Source: Belnapia rosea | Lineage (GTDB): Bacteria; Pseudomonadota; Alphaproteobacteria; Acetobacterales; Acetobacteraceae | DNA length: 64,000 nt | Direction: 5' to 3' | NCBI RefSeq assembly: GCF_900101615.1 | Contig: NZ_FMZX01000009.1 | Coordinates: 62,001-126,000, forward strand | Shown: positions 17,906-27,923 of the stretch, in pieces | Position numbering within the stretch: position 1 is the first letter of the stretch | Layout of the letters: each line of letters begins with the position of its first letter | Translations under genes and position numbers: made by a program | The notes under the pieces: model-generated | What the model was told of the DNA's origin: nothing | Databases searched by the model: none | Seen by the model: only the letters and a program-made list of their open reading frames with translations

Positions 17906-20527
17906 ATGGAAGGCTTCCTCATTCTCCTGGTGCTCGGCTTCTTTCTGGGCTGGGCGCTCGGCATCGCCGGATACCGGAAGGCGAGCGCCCTCCAGCGCCG
18001 GGTCCAGGCACTGGAGGATGCGGTGCGGAACGGCGCCCCGCTCGCCGCACCGGCCCCGCTGCCTTCCCCTTGGGACAAGCCGGCAGAGGCGCCCGCACCG
18101 GTCGAGCCCGTGGAGCCGGCCCCGAAGCCGGTGGAGGAACCCGCCCTTGCAGCCGGACCACCGCCAGCCGGGCCATCACGGCGGCGGCCGGGCCTTGAGG
18201 AATTGCTCACCCTGCGCTGGGGCACCTGGCTCGGTGCCGGGGCCCTGCTGCTGGCCGGCGTCTTCCTGGTGCGAACCGCGGTGGAGGAGGGCTGGCTCGG
18301 GCCGGGGCCGCGCTGCGCGCTGGCCGGGCTGCTCGGCCTCCTGCTGATCGGCGGGGCCTTCTGGCTGCGGCGGCGGCCGGCGGCGGAACGGCCGGGCATC
18401 CCCTGGCCGGACCAGGCGCCGCCGGCCCTTGCGGCGGGTGGCCTCGCCATCCTCTTCGGCGCCGCCTATGCGACCGGGCCGATGTATGGGCTGGTGCCGC
18501 CGTTGGCGGGCTTCGCCCTGCTGGCACTGGTGGCGCTGGCCGGAATCACGCTTGCCCTGGCCTTCGGGCCGGTGGTGGCGGCCATTGGCATCGCGGGCGC
18601 CTATGTCACACCCGCCCTGGTCGAGACGCAGGACCCGTCGCTGCCCGGACTCTTCCTCTACCTGCTGGCCGTGACCGCGGCGGCGCTGGCAGTGCTGCGG
18701 CAGGTCGGGGCCGCCTGGCTCGGCTGGTGCGCGGCCGGAGCATCGGCGGCCTGGGTGGTGGCGGGCGGCATGATCGCCGCGGATTCGGCCGCGGCCTGGG
18801 CCCCTGCCCTCTTCGCTCCGGCAGCCGCCGGACTGCATGTCGGGCTGTTGCCACGGGCGGCCCTGGCGAGCGGGCTCGGCCGGCGGCTTGCCTTGCTGCC
18901 CTTCGCCCTGCTCGCCGCGGCCGGCCTGGTGCTGGTGCCCGGAGCGGGCAGCCTCGCCCCGGCGGCCGGGATTCTCCTGTTCTCGCCCATCGCCCTGGCC
19001 AACGCGGCATGGGAGAGGCGGCTGATGCCGCTACCCTTCCTGGCTGCGCTCGCGGGGCTGCTGGCGCTGCTCGCCTGGACCATCCCGGCCTGGCTGGCAC
19101 CCGAGGAGGCGGTGACGATCGATGGGATGGTGCAGGCGCTGCTGCCCATCCACCCCTGGCCGCCGGAGGCGTTGCGCCCCTTCCTCGGCGCCGCGCTGCT
19201 GCTGGCGGCGATGCATGGGCTGACCGGAGCCTGGCAGGAACGGCGTTCGGCGCGGTCCCTGGCATGGGCGGCCCTGCCGGCTGCCGTCCCGGTCCTGACC
19301 CTGCTGGTGGCCTATGCGCGGGTGCGAGGCTTCGCCCTCGACGGGGGCTGGGCGCTGGCGGCGCTGGCGCTGGCCGCTGCCTCGACCGGGCTCGCTGGCC
19401 TGGCCATGCGAGCCGGGGCGGTGCAGCGGGCGGGCGCGCATGCCGCCGGCGCCATGGCGGCGCTCGCACTTGGGGCGGCGATGGTGCTGGCCGATCAGTG
19501 GCTGACCCTCGCCGTCGCCCTCTTCCTGCCGCCGCTTGCCTGGGTGGAGGGGCGGAGCGGCCTCGCGCCGCTGCGTCGGGTGGCGCTGGCGGTGGCCGGG
19601 TTGGTGCTGGTGCGGTTGCTGCTCAACTGGCATGTCGCCGAATACGCGGTGGGCGCGACACCGGTGCTGAACGGCCTTTTGCCAGCCTATGGCCTGCCCG
19701 CCGCCAGCTTCGCCCTGGCTGCCGCGATGTTCCGCCGCCGGCGGGACGACCTGCTGGTCGGGGTGCTGGAGGCCGGGGCGCTGGCTTTCACCACCGTGCT
19801 GGTCCTGGCCGAGATCCGCCACGCCATGACCGGTGGCGACTGGGCCGGGAGCGCGGATTGGAGCTTCCGCGAGGCGGCGCTGCAGCTCACCGCCCTGGCG
19901 CTGCTCGCCAGCCTCACCCGTTGGCTGGAGAGGCGTCTCGGCGGGCGGCGGGTCCTGGGCGTGGGCTGGCGGCTGCTCTTCACTGGCGTGGCCGGCTTCG
20001 GTGCCGTGCTGGTCCTGGCCAACCCGGCCTTCGACAGCGAGGCGGGGCTGCTGCCCGTACCGGTCTTCAACGAGTTGGCCCTGGCCTATGCGGTGCCCGG
20101 CGCCCTCGCCGGCCTTGCCTTGCGCGGGTTGGCGCCAAGGCTGCTGGCGCGGATCTTGGCCTGCTACGCCCTGCTGGCCGGCTTTGCCTGGGTGACGCTG
20201 GAAACGCGGCATCGCTTCCACCCCGGCGGCATGGCGCTCGATCTGGAGCCGGTGGGCGGGTCCGAGCTCTATGCCTATAGCGGCGCCTGGCTCGTCTTCG
20301 GGGCGGGGCTGCTGGCGCTCGGCATCCGCCAGCAGGTGCCGGCGCTGCGATTGGCAGCGCTTGGGGTGATCGGGCTGACCATCCTCAAGGCCGTCTTCAT
20401 CGACATGGCCGAGCTCGAGGGGCTGTGGCGGGTGCTCAGCTTCCTCGGGCTCGGCCTGGCGCTGATCGCGCTGGGCGCGGTCTATCGCCGCTTCGTCGTC
20501 ACTCCGGCGCCAGTTCCGCCGGGGTGA
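17906..20527 (+). CDS. DUF2339 giant polytopic membrane protein
   Basis: An 873-residue protein with an N-terminal anchor (LILLVLGFFLGWALGIAGY), a short coiled coil, and a Pro/Ala-rich linker (about residues 50-90). These are followed by around twenty-five hydrophobic helices filling the rest of the chain. LRWGTWLGAGALLLAGVFLVR opening the polytopic part is typical of DUF2339, a family with no established function. Leucine and alanine dominate and no catalytic motif is visible. Its last 29 bases overlap the 3' end of the convergent phosphatase gene. Confidence 0.82.
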   Translation: MEGFLILLVLGFFLGWALGIAGYRKASALQRRVQALEDAVRNGAPLAAPAPLPSPWDKPAEAPAPVEPVEPAPKPVEEPALAAGPPPAGPSRRRPGLEELLTLRWGTWLGAGALLLAGVFLVRTAVEEGWLGPGPRCALAGLLGLLLIGGAFWLRRRPAAERPGIPWPDQAPPALAAGGLAILFGAAYATGPMYGLVPPLAGFALLALVALAGITLALAFGPVVAAIGIAGAYVTPALVETQDPSLPGLFLYLLAVTAAALAVLRQVGAAWLGWCAAGASAAWVVAGGMIAADSAAAWAPALFAPAAAGLHVGLLPRAALASGLGRRLALLPFALLAAAGLVLVPGAGSLAPAAGILLFSPIALANAAWERRLMPLPFLAALAGLLALLAWTIPAWLAPEEAVTIDGMVQALLPIHPWPPEALRPFLGAALLLAAMHGLTGAWQERRSARSLAWAALPAAVPVLTLLVAYARVRGFALDGGWALAALALAAASTGLAGLAMRAGAVQRAGAHAAGAMAALALGAAMVLADQWLTLAVALFLPPLAWVEGRSGLAPLRRVALAVAGLVLVRLLLNWHVAEYAVGATPVLNGLLPAYGLPAASFALAAAMFRRRRDDLLVGVLEAGALAFTTVLVLAEIRHAMTGGDWAGSADWSFREAALQLTALALLASLTRWLERRLGGRRVLGVGWRLLFTGVAGFGAVLVLANPAFDSEAGLLPVPVFNELALAYAVPGALAGLALRGLAPRLLARILACYALLAGFAWVTLETRHRFHPGGMALDLEPVGGSELYAYSGAWLVFGAGLLALGIRQQVPALRLAALGVIGLTILKAVFIDMAELEGLWRVLSFLGLGLALIALGAVYRRFVVTPAPVPPG

Positions 20528-21092
20528 CGGCCCAGGCGGAGCTGCCATCGGCCGGCGGCTCGCACCGGATCGGCAGGGCGTTCGGCGTCCGCACATTCGG
20601 CTCATGGCCGAAGGCGAGGCGCAGCGCCCGGAACAGCGCGCCATGCGCCACGACAAGGACGGGGCCGGGCCGGGCCGTGGCGCGGTTGATGGCGGCGACG
20701 GCACGGGCCAGCAGCCCGGCGAAGGGCTCCGCTCCGGCCGGGGTGTAGTGGCCGGCGATCCAGTCGTCGTACCAGTCGCCCATGGGCTGGCCCTCCTGCT
20801 CGCCGAAGCAGACCTCCTGCAGCCCCTTGTCGAGGGCGACAGGCAGCCCAAGCGCCTCGGCGGCGATCTCGGCCGTGACCTTCGCCCGGATCAGGGGCGA
20901 GGCGACGATGGTGGCGATGCCGCCGATGCCCACCAGCGTCTTCGCCGCCCGCCGGGCCTGCAGCAGGCCGACGCTGTTCAGCGGGATATCCGTCCGGCCC
21001 TGGGACAGGCCCTGGGCGTTCCAGTCCGTCTCGCCATGGCGGAGGAACCAGAAGGGGATGGGGTTCAGCTTCTCCGCCATGGCGTCCGGCAT
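20499..21092 (-). CDS. Histidine phosphatase superfamily protein (phosphoglycerate mutase-like)
   Basis: A 197-residue histidine phosphatase with the catalytic FLRHGETDWN motif near residue 18, ASPLIRAKVTAEI, the acid glutamate region and the second histidine in VVAHGALFRALR. These enzymes form a phosphohistidine; substrates range from sugar phosphates to cobalamin intermediates and cannot be assigned here. The ATG at 21092 lies three bases beyond the GST stop on the same strand; a further methionine at 21080 is possible. Confidence 0.88.
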   Translation of the reverse strand: MPDAMAEKLNPIPFWFLRHGETDWNAQGLSQGRTDIPLNSVGLLQARRAAKTLVGIGGIATIVASPLIRAKVTAEIAAEALGLPVALDKGLQEVCFGEQEGQPMGDWYDDWIAGHYTPAGAEPFAGLLARAVAAINRATARPGPVLVVAHGALFRALRLAFGHEPNVRTPNALPIRCEPPADGSSAWAVTPAELAPE

Positions 21093-21094
21093 GC

Positions 21095-21712
21095 TCAGGC
21101 GAAGCCCTCGGCGGCCATGGTGCGCTGCACCGCGGGGCGGGCCTTCATCCGCTCGTAATGCGCGGCGACGTTCGGCGGCAGGGTCTTGTTCAGCCGCGCC
21201 GCCCACCAGAAGGAGACGTAAAAGAGCGCGCTGTCAGCGAAGGAGAACTCGCCGAGCAGGTACTGCTTGCCCTCCAGCGCCTTGTCGAAAAGCCCGAGGC
21301 CCTTCTCGAAGATCTCGACGCCCCTGGCCTTCACCGCCTCGTGGTCCGCCTCGTTCGGGGCGAAATTGCTCGGCCGGAAGATGCGGGAGAAGCCCTGCAT
21401 ATGGAGGGTCGCCACGGCATAGTCGGTGTATTCCAGCGCCTTGGCGAGACCCTCCGCACCCTGCGGCAGGAGCTTCGCCTCGGGAAAGGTGCTGGCCAGC
21501 CAGAGGGCGATGGCGGGGTATTCCGTCAGCACCGAGCCATCGTCCCGCACCAGCGTCGGCACCTTGGATTTCGGGTTGAGGCTGGTGAATTCCGGCTTGA
21601 ACTGGGCGCCTTCCTTGGTGTTCAGCAGCACCGGCTCATAGGGCTTGCCGATCTCCTCCAGCAGCACGTGAATGCCGATCGAACAGGCGCCAGGCGCATA
21701 GAACAGCTTCAT
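21095..21712 (-). CDS. Glutathione S-transferase (beta-class-like)
   Basis: A 205-residue GST with an N-terminal thioredoxin-like domain (MKLFYAPGACSIGIHVLLEE, Cys10 as in beta-class enzymes; KSKVPTLVRDDGSVLTEYPAI holds the cis-proline and glutathione-binding residues) and an all-helical C-terminal domain. The start at 21712 is preceded by GGGAGG-like sequence; the frame upstream to 21790 is unconserved. It is transcribed with the phosphatase gene. Confidence 0.9.
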   Translation of the reverse strand: MKLFYAPGACSIGIHVLLEEIGKPYEPVLLNTKEGAQFKPEFTSLNPKSKVPTLVRDDGSVLTEYPAIALWLASTFPEAKLLPQGAEGLAKALEYTDYAVATLHMQGFSRIFRPSNFAPNEADHEAVKARGVEIFEKGLGLFDKALEGKQYLLGEFSFADSALFYVSFWWAARLNKTLPPNVAAHYERMKARPAVQRTMAAEGFA

Positions 21713-21845
21713 CGGGAGCCTCCCAGGTTGTGCCGGCAGATGAACCGAGCCCGGGCCGGCCGGCAAGAGGGATTCCGGGCCGGCTTGCATGGCTGGAATG
21801 ACCGTGCAGAGGGTTCATGCGGCATGGGTGTTGCGCTAATGTGGC

Positions 21846-22976
21846 ATGCCGAGAAACAAAACAACGGAAGCGGGCGCGATGCCATCCTCCCCTGACACCA
21901 CCATCAGCATCACCCGCACGCGGTCGCCGCAGCAGCGGCCGGCCGATGCCTCGCTGTCCTTCGGCAAGGTCTTCACCGACCACATGTTCCTGATGGAGTA
22001 CGACGAGGGCCAGGGCTGGCACAGCCCGCGCGTGGTGCCCTATGGCCCGCTGACCATGGATCCGGCCACCTCCGTCCTGCATTACGGCCAGGCGGTGTTC
22101 GACGGGCTGAAGGCCTTCCGCGGCGAGGATGGCCAGGTGCGGCTGTTCCGCGCCCAGCGCCATGCGGAGCGACTCAACCGCTCCTGCGCCGCGCTCTGCA
22201 TTCCGGAGATGGATGCCGGGCTGATCCGCCGGAGCTTCGAGGCGATCGTCGCCGCCGACCACGAGTGGGTGCCCCGCAGCCCCGGCACCTCGCTCTATAT
22301 CCGCCCGACCGTCGTGGCGACGGAGGTGATGCTCGGCGTGCATCCGGCGCATCGCTACACCTATTTCGTCATCTGCTCGCCGGTCGGCTCCTACTACAAG
22401 GAGGGGGTGAAGCCGGTGCGCATCCTGGCGACGGACAAGTATGTGCGCGCCGTGCAGGGCGGGCTCGGCGAGGCGAAGACGGCGGCGAACTACGCCGCCT
22501 CGCTCTCGGCCCAGCGCGATGCGGAGCGGCAGGGCTATACCCAGGTGCTCTGGCTTGACGCGCTCGAGCGGCGCTGGATCGACGAGGTCGGCACCATGAA
22601 CATCATGCTCCGCATCGGCGACGAGGTGATCACCCCCCCGCTCGGCGGCACCATCCTCGATGGCGTAACCCGGAATTCGGCACTGGCCCTGATGCGGGAC
22701 TGGGGGCTGCGCGTTTCCGAACGTCGCATCTCGATCGAGGAGGTGATGCAGGCCGGGCGCGACGGCTCGCTGCAGGAGATGTGGGGCACGGGCACCGCGG
22801 CCGTGGTCTCGCCGGTGGGCGAGCTTGGCTACAAGGACCAGAAGGTCGTCATCGGCGGCGGGCAGACCGGGGCGCTGACGCAGCGTCTCTACGACGCCAT
22901 CACGGCGATCCAGTACGGCCGGGCGCCGGACCCGCATGGCTGGACGAGCGTGGTCGAGGCCCCCGTCGCGGCCTGA
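21846..22976 (+). CDS. ilvE: Branched-chain amino acid aminotransferase
   Basis: A fold-type IV PLP aminotransferase of 376 residues that interconverts Leu/Ile/Val and their 2-oxo acids. The PLP lysine is in GEAKTAANYAASL, other landmarks being LHYGQAVFDGLKAFRG and EVGTMNIM. The long N-terminus before SFGKVFTDHMFLMEYDEG is typical of the larger (group II) bacterial/eukaryotic-type enzymes. An internal ATG (codon 12) is an alternative start. It is divergent from the GST gene and converges on prs. Confidence 0.95.
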   Translation: MPRNKTTEAGAMPSSPDTTISITRTRSPQQRPADASLSFGKVFTDHMFLMEYDEGQGWHSPRVVPYGPLTMDPATSVLHYGQAVFDGLKAFRGEDGQVRLFRAQRHAERLNRSCAALCIPEMDAGLIRRSFEAIVAADHEWVPRSPGTSLYIRPTVVATEVMLGVHPAHRYTYFVICSPVGSYYKEGVKPVRILATDKYVRAVQGGLGEAKTAANYAASLSAQRDAERQGYTQVLWLDALERRWIDEVGTMNIMLRIGDEVITPPLGGTILDGVTRNSALALMRDWGLRVSERRISIEEVMQAGRDGSLQEMWGTGTAAVVSPVGELGYKDQKVVIGGGQTGALTQRLYDAITAIQYGRAPDPHGWTSVVEAPVAA

Positions 22977-22990
22977 AGGGAGCAGGCCTT

Positions 22991-23009
22991 CCCGCGGCTT
23001 TGCCGCGGG
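22991..23009. terminator. GC-rich hairpin between convergent ilvE and prs
   Basis: An eight-base perfect stem (CCCGCGGC with GCCGCGGG) around a TTT loop lies 15 bases after the ilvE stop. No U-tract follows. A second six-base inverted repeat (CGCCGC/GCGGCG) sits closer to the prs stop. Together they probably separate the two converging transcripts. Confidence 0.45.
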
Positions 23010-23078
23010 ACGATTCTGGAGCCTCGGGCGGAAAGCAAGACCGGCTCCCCGCGGCGCCGCGCAGCGGCGTCGTGGGAA

Positions 23079-24011
23079 TTAATTGAACAGGGAGGAGACC
23101 GAGCTCTCTTCCGAGATGCGGCGCATCGCCTCGGCCAGCAGCGGGGCGATGGTCACCTGGCGGATGTTCGAGGAGACGCGAACCGCCTCCGTCGCCAGGA
23201 TGCTGTCCGTCACCGTCATGTTCTCGATCGGCGAGGCGCCGACGCGGGCCACGGCGCCGCCCGAGAACACCCCGTGGGTGACATAGACCGAGACGCCGCT
23301 CGCGCCGTTCTTGATCAGCGCCTCGGCTGCGTTGCAGAGGGTGCCGCCGGAATCGACGATGTCGTCGACCAGGATGCAGTGCCGCCCCTCGACCTCGCCG
23401 ATCACGTTCATCACCTCGGAGACGCCGGCGCGGGGGCGGCGCTTGTCGATGATGGCGAGGTCGGTATGGAGGCGCGACGCCATGGCGCGGGCGCGGACCA
23501 CGCCGCCGACATCCGGGCTGACCACCATCAGGTCACGGCCCTTGTAGCGCTCCATGATGTCCCGCGAGAACAGCGGCGCGGAGAACAGGTTGTCGACGGG
23601 GATGTCGAAGAATCCCTGGATCTGCGCGGCATGCAGATCCATCGTCAGCACCCGGTGGGCGCCGGCCGCGGTGATGACATTGGCCACTAGCTTCGCCGAG
23701 ATCGGCGTGCGCGAGCCTGATTTCCGGTCCTGCCTGGCATAGCCGAAATAGGGGATCACGGCGGTGACGCGGCGGGCGCTGGCTCGGCGCAGCGCGTCGA
23801 GCGTGATCAGCAGCTCCATCAGGTTGTCGTTCGCCGGGTAGCTGGTGCTCTGCACCACGAAGACGTCCTCGCCGCGGACGTTCTCGTTGATCTCCACGAA
23901 GACCTCCATATCGGCGAAGCGCCGGATGGAAGCACTGGTGAGCGGCAGGCCGAGCGAAGCGGCGACCGCCTCGGCCAGCGGCCGGTTGCTGTTGCAGGCG
24001 ACGATCTTCAT
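23079..24011 (-). CDS. prs: Ribose-phosphate pyrophosphokinase
   Basis: Prs makes PRPP from ribose 5-phosphate and ATP for nucleotide, His, Trp and NAD synthesis. The 310-residue protein carries [19 protein letters not shown], the ATP-binding region around [31 protein letters not shown], and the PRPP loop [14 protein letters not shown]. Length and motifs match class I enzymes. Nothing co-directional is close; its usual partner rplY lies 5.4 kb downstream on the same strand. Confidence 0.97.
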   Translation of the reverse strand: MKIVACNSNRPLAEAVAASLGLPLTSASIRRFADMEVFVEINENVRGEDVFVVQSTSYPANDNLMELLITLDALRRASARRVTAVIPYFGYARQDRKSGSRTPISAKLVANVITAAGAHRVLTMDLHAAQIQGFFDIPVDNLFSAPLFSRDIMERYKGRDLMVVSPDVGGVVRARAMASRLHTDLAIIDKRRPRAGVSEVMNVIGEVEGRHCILVDDIVDSGGTLCNAAEALIKNGASGVSVYVTHGVFSGGAVARVGASPIENMTVTDSILATEAVRVSSNIRQVTIAPLLAEAMRRISEESSVSSLFN

Positions 24012-24258
24012 GCCCGGCCGGACCCCTGTCTGTGCGCCATCCGTACCATTCGCGATCCGGACGCCGCCGAAGCCCGCCTAACGCGGGGCGGGGCGGGAGA
24101 TACCAAGCGGGCGGGGGCCTGTAAATCGCCCTTGCCCGCCTCCGTGACAGGCCAGGGACGCTTCCGTGGCAGCCGGGCGGAATGGCGGTCCGGCTTTTAA
24201 CCGGCAGGTAATCCCCCATCCGGCAAATTCTGCCCGTTGGCAAAAGGCTGACCGGGGA

Positions 24259-25902
24259 ATGAGCGATGCATCGGCCATACGCGGCTGGGCGGGACCGATG
24301 AACGGGGTGATCGACGGCCTGAAGGCCCTCGGGCGAGGGCGTCTCCTGGCGCTGGCCGGGGTCGCGGCCGGGCTGCTCGCCCTGCTGGCCGTGATGGCGC
24401 TCCGCGCCGGGGAGGTGCCGATGAGCCCCCTGTTCGGGGAATTGGAAGGCCGGGATGCCGCTGCGGTCGTCGCCATGCTGGAGCGCCAGCGGGTTCCCTT
24501 CCGTCTGACCGCCGGCGGCACCCAGGTGCTGGCGCCAACCGATCAGGTGGCCCGGCTCCGCCTGATGCTGGCGCGGGAGGGGCTGCCCTCCGGCGGCGGC
24601 GTCGGCTGGGAGATCTTCGACCGTTCCGAGAGCCTCACCACCAGCCCCTTCCAGCAGGATGTGAACCGGCTGCGGGCCCTGGAGGGGGAGTTGTCCCGCA
24701 CCATCCGTGGCCTTGCCGGGGTGCGCTCCGCCCGGGTGCATCTGGTGCTGCCGCGGCGGGAGGCCTTCTCCCGTGAACGGGGCGAGGCCCAGGCCAGCGT
24801 GGTGCTCGCCATGCAGGGCGCCCAGCGCCTGGACCGCGAGGGGGTGCAGGCAGTGCTCCATCTGGTTGCCACGGCCGTGCCCGGCCTCAAGCCGCAGCAT
24901 GTCTCGATCGTCGACAGCCGGGGCGAATTGCTGGCGCGTGGCGGTCAGGCGCTGGCCGGCGCCGCTCAGGCCCTCAACCAGGAGGAGTTGCGGCGGGCGC
25001 AGGAGATGCGGATCGGCCGGGCAGTGGAGGAGCTGCTCGAGCGGAGCCTCGGCCCCGGCCGTGTCCGCGCCGAGGCGACGGTCGAGATGGATTTCGACCG
25101 GGTGGAGACGCGTGAGGAGCGCTTCGATCCGGAGAACCAGGTGCCGCGCAGCACCCAGAGCGTGACCGAGCAGAATCGCGGGGCGGAGCCGCCATCGACC
25201 TCGGTCGCCACCAACCTGCCGGGACAGGAGGCCGCCCCCGGCGGCGCCAGCTCGGAGAACCGGCAGGAAGAAACCACCAATTTCGAGATCGGCCGCTCCA
25301 GCCGCAGCACGCTGCGCGAGCATCCGGTGGTGCGCCGCCTGTCGGTCGCCGTGCTGGTCGATGGCGTGGCCGATGCCGCCGGCGCCTGGCGGGAGCGGAC
25401 GCCGGAGGAGCTGGCGCGGATCGCAAGCCTGGTGCGCAGCGCCGTCGGCTTCGACGAGCGGCGGGGGGACAAGGTGGAGGTTGTCTCCATGCGCTTCGTC
25501 GAGGAGGCGCAGGGGCCGCTGGAGCCACCGGGCTTCCTCGGTCTGCCCATCACGCCCGCGCTGGCGACCCGGCTGATCGAGAGCGGGCTGCTGGCCGTGG
25601 TGGCGCTGGCGGCCATCCTGGCGCTCGGCCGGCCGGTGATCGGCCGCGTGACGGCCAGCCTCGCCCCGCCAGCACCGGTGCTGGCGGAGGCCATTGTTGC
25701 AGGGGAAGGCGAGGCGATGACCGACGGCACGGCCGAGGCTGCAAGGCTGCCTGGCAGCGGGGAAACAATGCTGAGTCGCGCCCAGATCGAGGGCCAGCTC
25801 CGTGCCTCGGCGATCAACAACCTGCTGGAGCTGGTCGAGCAGCATCCGGATGAGGCGCTCTCGGTGCTGCGCCGCTGGCTGGCACCGGAGGAGGCGGGCT
25901 GA
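24259..25902 (+). CDS. fliF: Flagellar MS-ring protein FliF
   Basis: FliF forms the membrane and supramembrane ring on which the flagellar motor is built. The 547-residue protein has a first membrane helix at about residues 27-47. Ring-building motifs follow ([53 protein letters not shown]), then a variable periplasmic loop, a second helix near residues 437-460, and a cytoplasmic end ([10 protein letters not shown]) that binds FliG. The 24259 ATG was chosen because conservation begins soon after; the frame opens earlier at 24166. Its stop overlaps the fliG start. Confidence 0.95.
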   Translation: MSDASAIRGWAGPMNGVIDGLKALGRGRLLALAGVAAGLLALLAVMALRAGEVPMSPLFGELEGRDAAAVVAMLERQRVPFRLTAGGTQVLAPTDQVARLRLMLAREGLPSGGGVGWEIFDRSESLTTSPFQQDVNRLRALEGELSRTIRGLAGVRSARVHLVLPRREAFSRERGEAQASVVLAMQGAQRLDREGVQAVLHLVATAVPGLKPQHVSIVDSRGELLARGGQALAGAAQALNQEELRRAQEMRIGRAVEELLERSLGPGRVRAEATVEMDFDRVETREERFDPENQVPRSTQSVTEQNRGAEPPSTSVATNLPGQEAAPGGASSENRQEETTNFEIGRSSRSTLREHPVVRRLSVAVLVDGVADAAGAWRERTPEELARIASLVRSAVGFDERRGDKVEVVSMRFVEEAQGPLEPPGFLGLPITPALATRLIESGLLAVVALAAILALGRPVIGRVTASLAPPAPVLAEAIVAGEGEAMTDGTAEAARLPGSGETMLSRAQIEGQLRASAINNLLELVEQHPDEALSVLRRWLAPEEAG

Positions 25903-26903
25903 TGGCGAAGATGCCGCTCACCAGGCCGCAGAAGGCAGCGGCGCTGATGCTGGCGCTCGGGGAGGAGCATGCAGCGAAGCTCTTCGCCCGCATGCATGAG
26001 GACGAGATCCGGGACCTCTCCATCGCCATGTCCACCCTCGGCACCGTGCCGTCCGGCACGATCGAGGATCTGTGCCAGGACTTCGCCGAGCAGCTCGGCC
26101 AGGCCGGATCGCTGACCGGCAGCTTCGAGAGCACCGAGCGGCTGCTGCTGAAGACCCTGCCGCCCGACCGCGTCGCCCAGATCATGGAGGAGATCCGCGG
26201 CCCCGCTGGCCGCACCATGTGGGACAAGCTGGGCAATGTGAATGAGGCCGTGCTCGCCAATTACCTGAAGAACGAATACCCGCAGACCGTCGCCGTGGTG
26301 CTGACCAAGGTCCGCGCCGACCATGCCGCCCGCGTGCTGGCCCTGCTGCCCGAAGGCTTCGCCATGGAGGTCGTCATGCGCATGCTGCGCATGGAGACGG
26401 TGCAGAAGGAGGCGCTGGAGGGCGTCGAGCGCACCCTCAAGATGGAGTTCATGTCGAACCTCGCCCGCGCCGCGCGGCGTGATGCGCATGAGATGATGGC
26501 GGAGATCTTCAACAACCTCGACCGCCAGGCGGAGGCGCGCATCCTGGGCGCCCTCGAGGAGCGCAACCGCGACAGCGCCGAGCGCATCCGCGGCCTCATG
26601 TTCACCTTCGAGGATCTTCAGCGTGTCGACGGCAACGGGCTGCAGGCGCTGCTGCGCGCGGTCGAGAAGGACAAGCTGGCGCTGGCGCTGAAGGGCGCCT
26701 CCGAAAACCTCCGCGAGCTCTTCATGAAGAACCTGACGGAGCGGGCGGCGAAGCTGCTGCGGGACGATATCGCGGCGCTCGGCCCTGTCCGGCTGCGCGA
26801 CGTGGACGAGGCCCAGGCGACGATCGTCGCTGCCGCCAAGGACATGGCGGCACAGGGCACCATCACCCTGCAGGATGGGCGGGACGAGGAGATGCTGCCA
26901 TGA
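25902..26903 (+). CDS. fliG: Flagellar motor switch protein FliG
   Basis: FliG couples stator ion flow to rotor torque and switching. The 333-residue chain has the N-terminal FliF-binding domain ([21 protein letters not shown]), the middle domain with the EHPQ-like position replaced by [11 protein letters not shown], and a C-terminal charged torque helix ([20 protein letters not shown]). All three armadillo-type domains are present and full length. Start and stop overlap neighbours by one and four bases, showing tight operon coupling. Confidence 0.95.
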   Translation: MAKMPLTRPQKAAALMLALGEEHAAKLFARMHEDEIRDLSIAMSTLGTVPSGTIEDLCQDFAEQLGQAGSLTGSFESTERLLLKTLPPDRVAQIMEEIRGPAGRTMWDKLGNVNEAVLANYLKNEYPQTVAVVLTKVRADHAARVLALLPEGFAMEVVMRMLRMETVQKEALEGVERTLKMEFMSNLARAARRDAHEMMAEIFNNLDRQAEARILGALEERNRDSAERIRGLMFTFEDLQRVDGNGLQALLRAVEKDKLALALKGASENLRELFMKNLTERAAKLLRDDIAALGPVRLRDVDEAQATIVAAAKDMAAQGTITLQDGRDEEMLP

Positions 26904-27595
26904 GCGGCGCCTTCGAGCCCCTGCTCCTGCTGCGGCGCCCCCCGGCCGGGCCGCGCTCCGAGGCACCTTTCGAGATCCCGGACCTGGATGCGCCCCCTCC
27001 CCCGCCGCCCAGCGCCGAGCCAGGGCCCGATTCCGCTCTCCTGGCCGCCGAGGCCGAGGCCGCCGCGGCAGCGGCGGAGGCTGCGCGCCTCGATGCGGCG
27101 CGCGAGGCCGGCTACGCCGATGGCGAGGCGGCCGGCCGTGCCGCGGAAGCAGCCAGCCGGGCTGCGCGGGAGGCTGCTGCGCTCGCAGCCATCGCGGCCT
27201 GTCTGGCCGAGGCCAGCGCCGGGGTGGCGGCGGCGGTCGAGGCCGCGGCGGCGGAGATGGCGGGGATCCTCATCGCCGCGCTCGGCGCCGCGTTGCCGGC
27301 CGCCGCCGCCCGCCTTGCACCCGACAGCGCCGCCTGGCTCGCCACCCAGCTGGCGCCGCTGCTGGAGGAAGGCATCGCGGTCACCCTGCATGTCGCCCCG
27401 GGCTGTGCCGGGGCGGTCAGCCAGCGCATCGCGGACCCGCATATCCGGCTCGCCGAGGATGCCGCCCTGGCGCCAGGCGCGATCCGTGCCGCCTGGCATG
27501 GCGGCGGCGCCGAATTCTCGCCCGCAACGCAGCAGGCCGCCATCGCCGCCCTGCTGCACGGCTTCGGGCTGCACCCCACCAATGAGGAAGACTGA
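26900..27595 (+). CDS. fliH: Flagellar assembly protein FliH (divergent)
   Basis: A 231-residue acidic, alanine-rich protein in the position of fliH, the regulator of the export ATPase FliI. It begins with a proline-rich disordered N-terminus and contains a long alanine/glutamate helix with GxxxG-like small-residue periodicity (about residues 50-110), a known FliH feature. A globular C-terminal part ends near [14 protein letters not shown]. Sequence similarity is weak, as usual for FliH, so the call rests on architecture and position between fliG and fliN. Confidence 0.72.
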   Translation: MSGAFEPLLLLRRPPAGPRSEAPFEIPDLDAPPPPPPSAEPGPDSALLAAEAEAAAAAAEAARLDAAREAGYADGEAAGRAAEAASRAAREAAALAAIAACLAEASAGVAAAVEAAAAEMAGILIAALGAALPAAAARLAPDSAAWLATQLAPLLEEGIAVTLHVAPGCAGAVSQRIADPHIRLAEDAALAPGAIRAAWHGGGAEFSPATQQAAIAALLHGFGLHPTNEED

Positions 27596-27597
27596 CC

Positions 27598-27921
27598 ATG
27601 GCCGACCCTTCCGGCTTCGAGACCCTGGGCCCGCTCGACAACGCCTCACCGCGCCCCGCCGGGCCGGGTGGACGGGATCTCGAGGCGGTCTATGACATCC
27701 CGGTGCAGGTCAGCGCCGTGCTCGGCCGTGCCACCATGCAGGTCTCGCAGCTGCTGAAGCTCGGCCGTGGCGCCGTGGTGGAGCTGGACCGCAAGCTGGG
27801 CGAAGCCGTCGACATCTATGTCAACAACCGCCTGGTCGCCCGCGGCGAGGTGGTGATGGTCGAGGACAACCGCCTTGGCGTGACCATGACCGAAATCGTC
27901 AAGGGCGACCGGGGGATCTGA
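27598..27921 (+). CDS. fliN: Flagellar motor switch protein FliN
   Basis: A 107-residue FliN with a single SpoA/SPOA domain: VYDIPVQVSAVLGRATMQVSQLLKLGRGAVVEL followed by DIYVNNRLVARGEVVMVEDNRLGVTMTEIV. FliN forms the lower C-ring, binds FliH and contributes to switching and export docking. The N-terminal ~35 residues are disordered. No fliM is present in the operon and it must be elsewhere. Confidence 0.94.
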   Translation: MADPSGFETLGPLDNASPRPAGPGGRDLEAVYDIPVQVSAVLGRATMQVSQLLKLGRGAVVELDRKLGEAVDIYVNNRLVARGEVVMVEDNRLGVTMTEIVKGDRGI

Positions 27922-27923
27922 GC

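Noticed and set aside
24225-24258. Possible sigma-54 promoter (TTGGCA...) before fliF
   Set aside because: The -12 half does not match TTGC, and it would leave almost no leader before the start codon.
23533-25845. 770-codon minus-strand frame opposite prs and fliF
   Set aside because: It spans the prs/fliF intergenic region and is antisense to fliF; no homology is recognisable.
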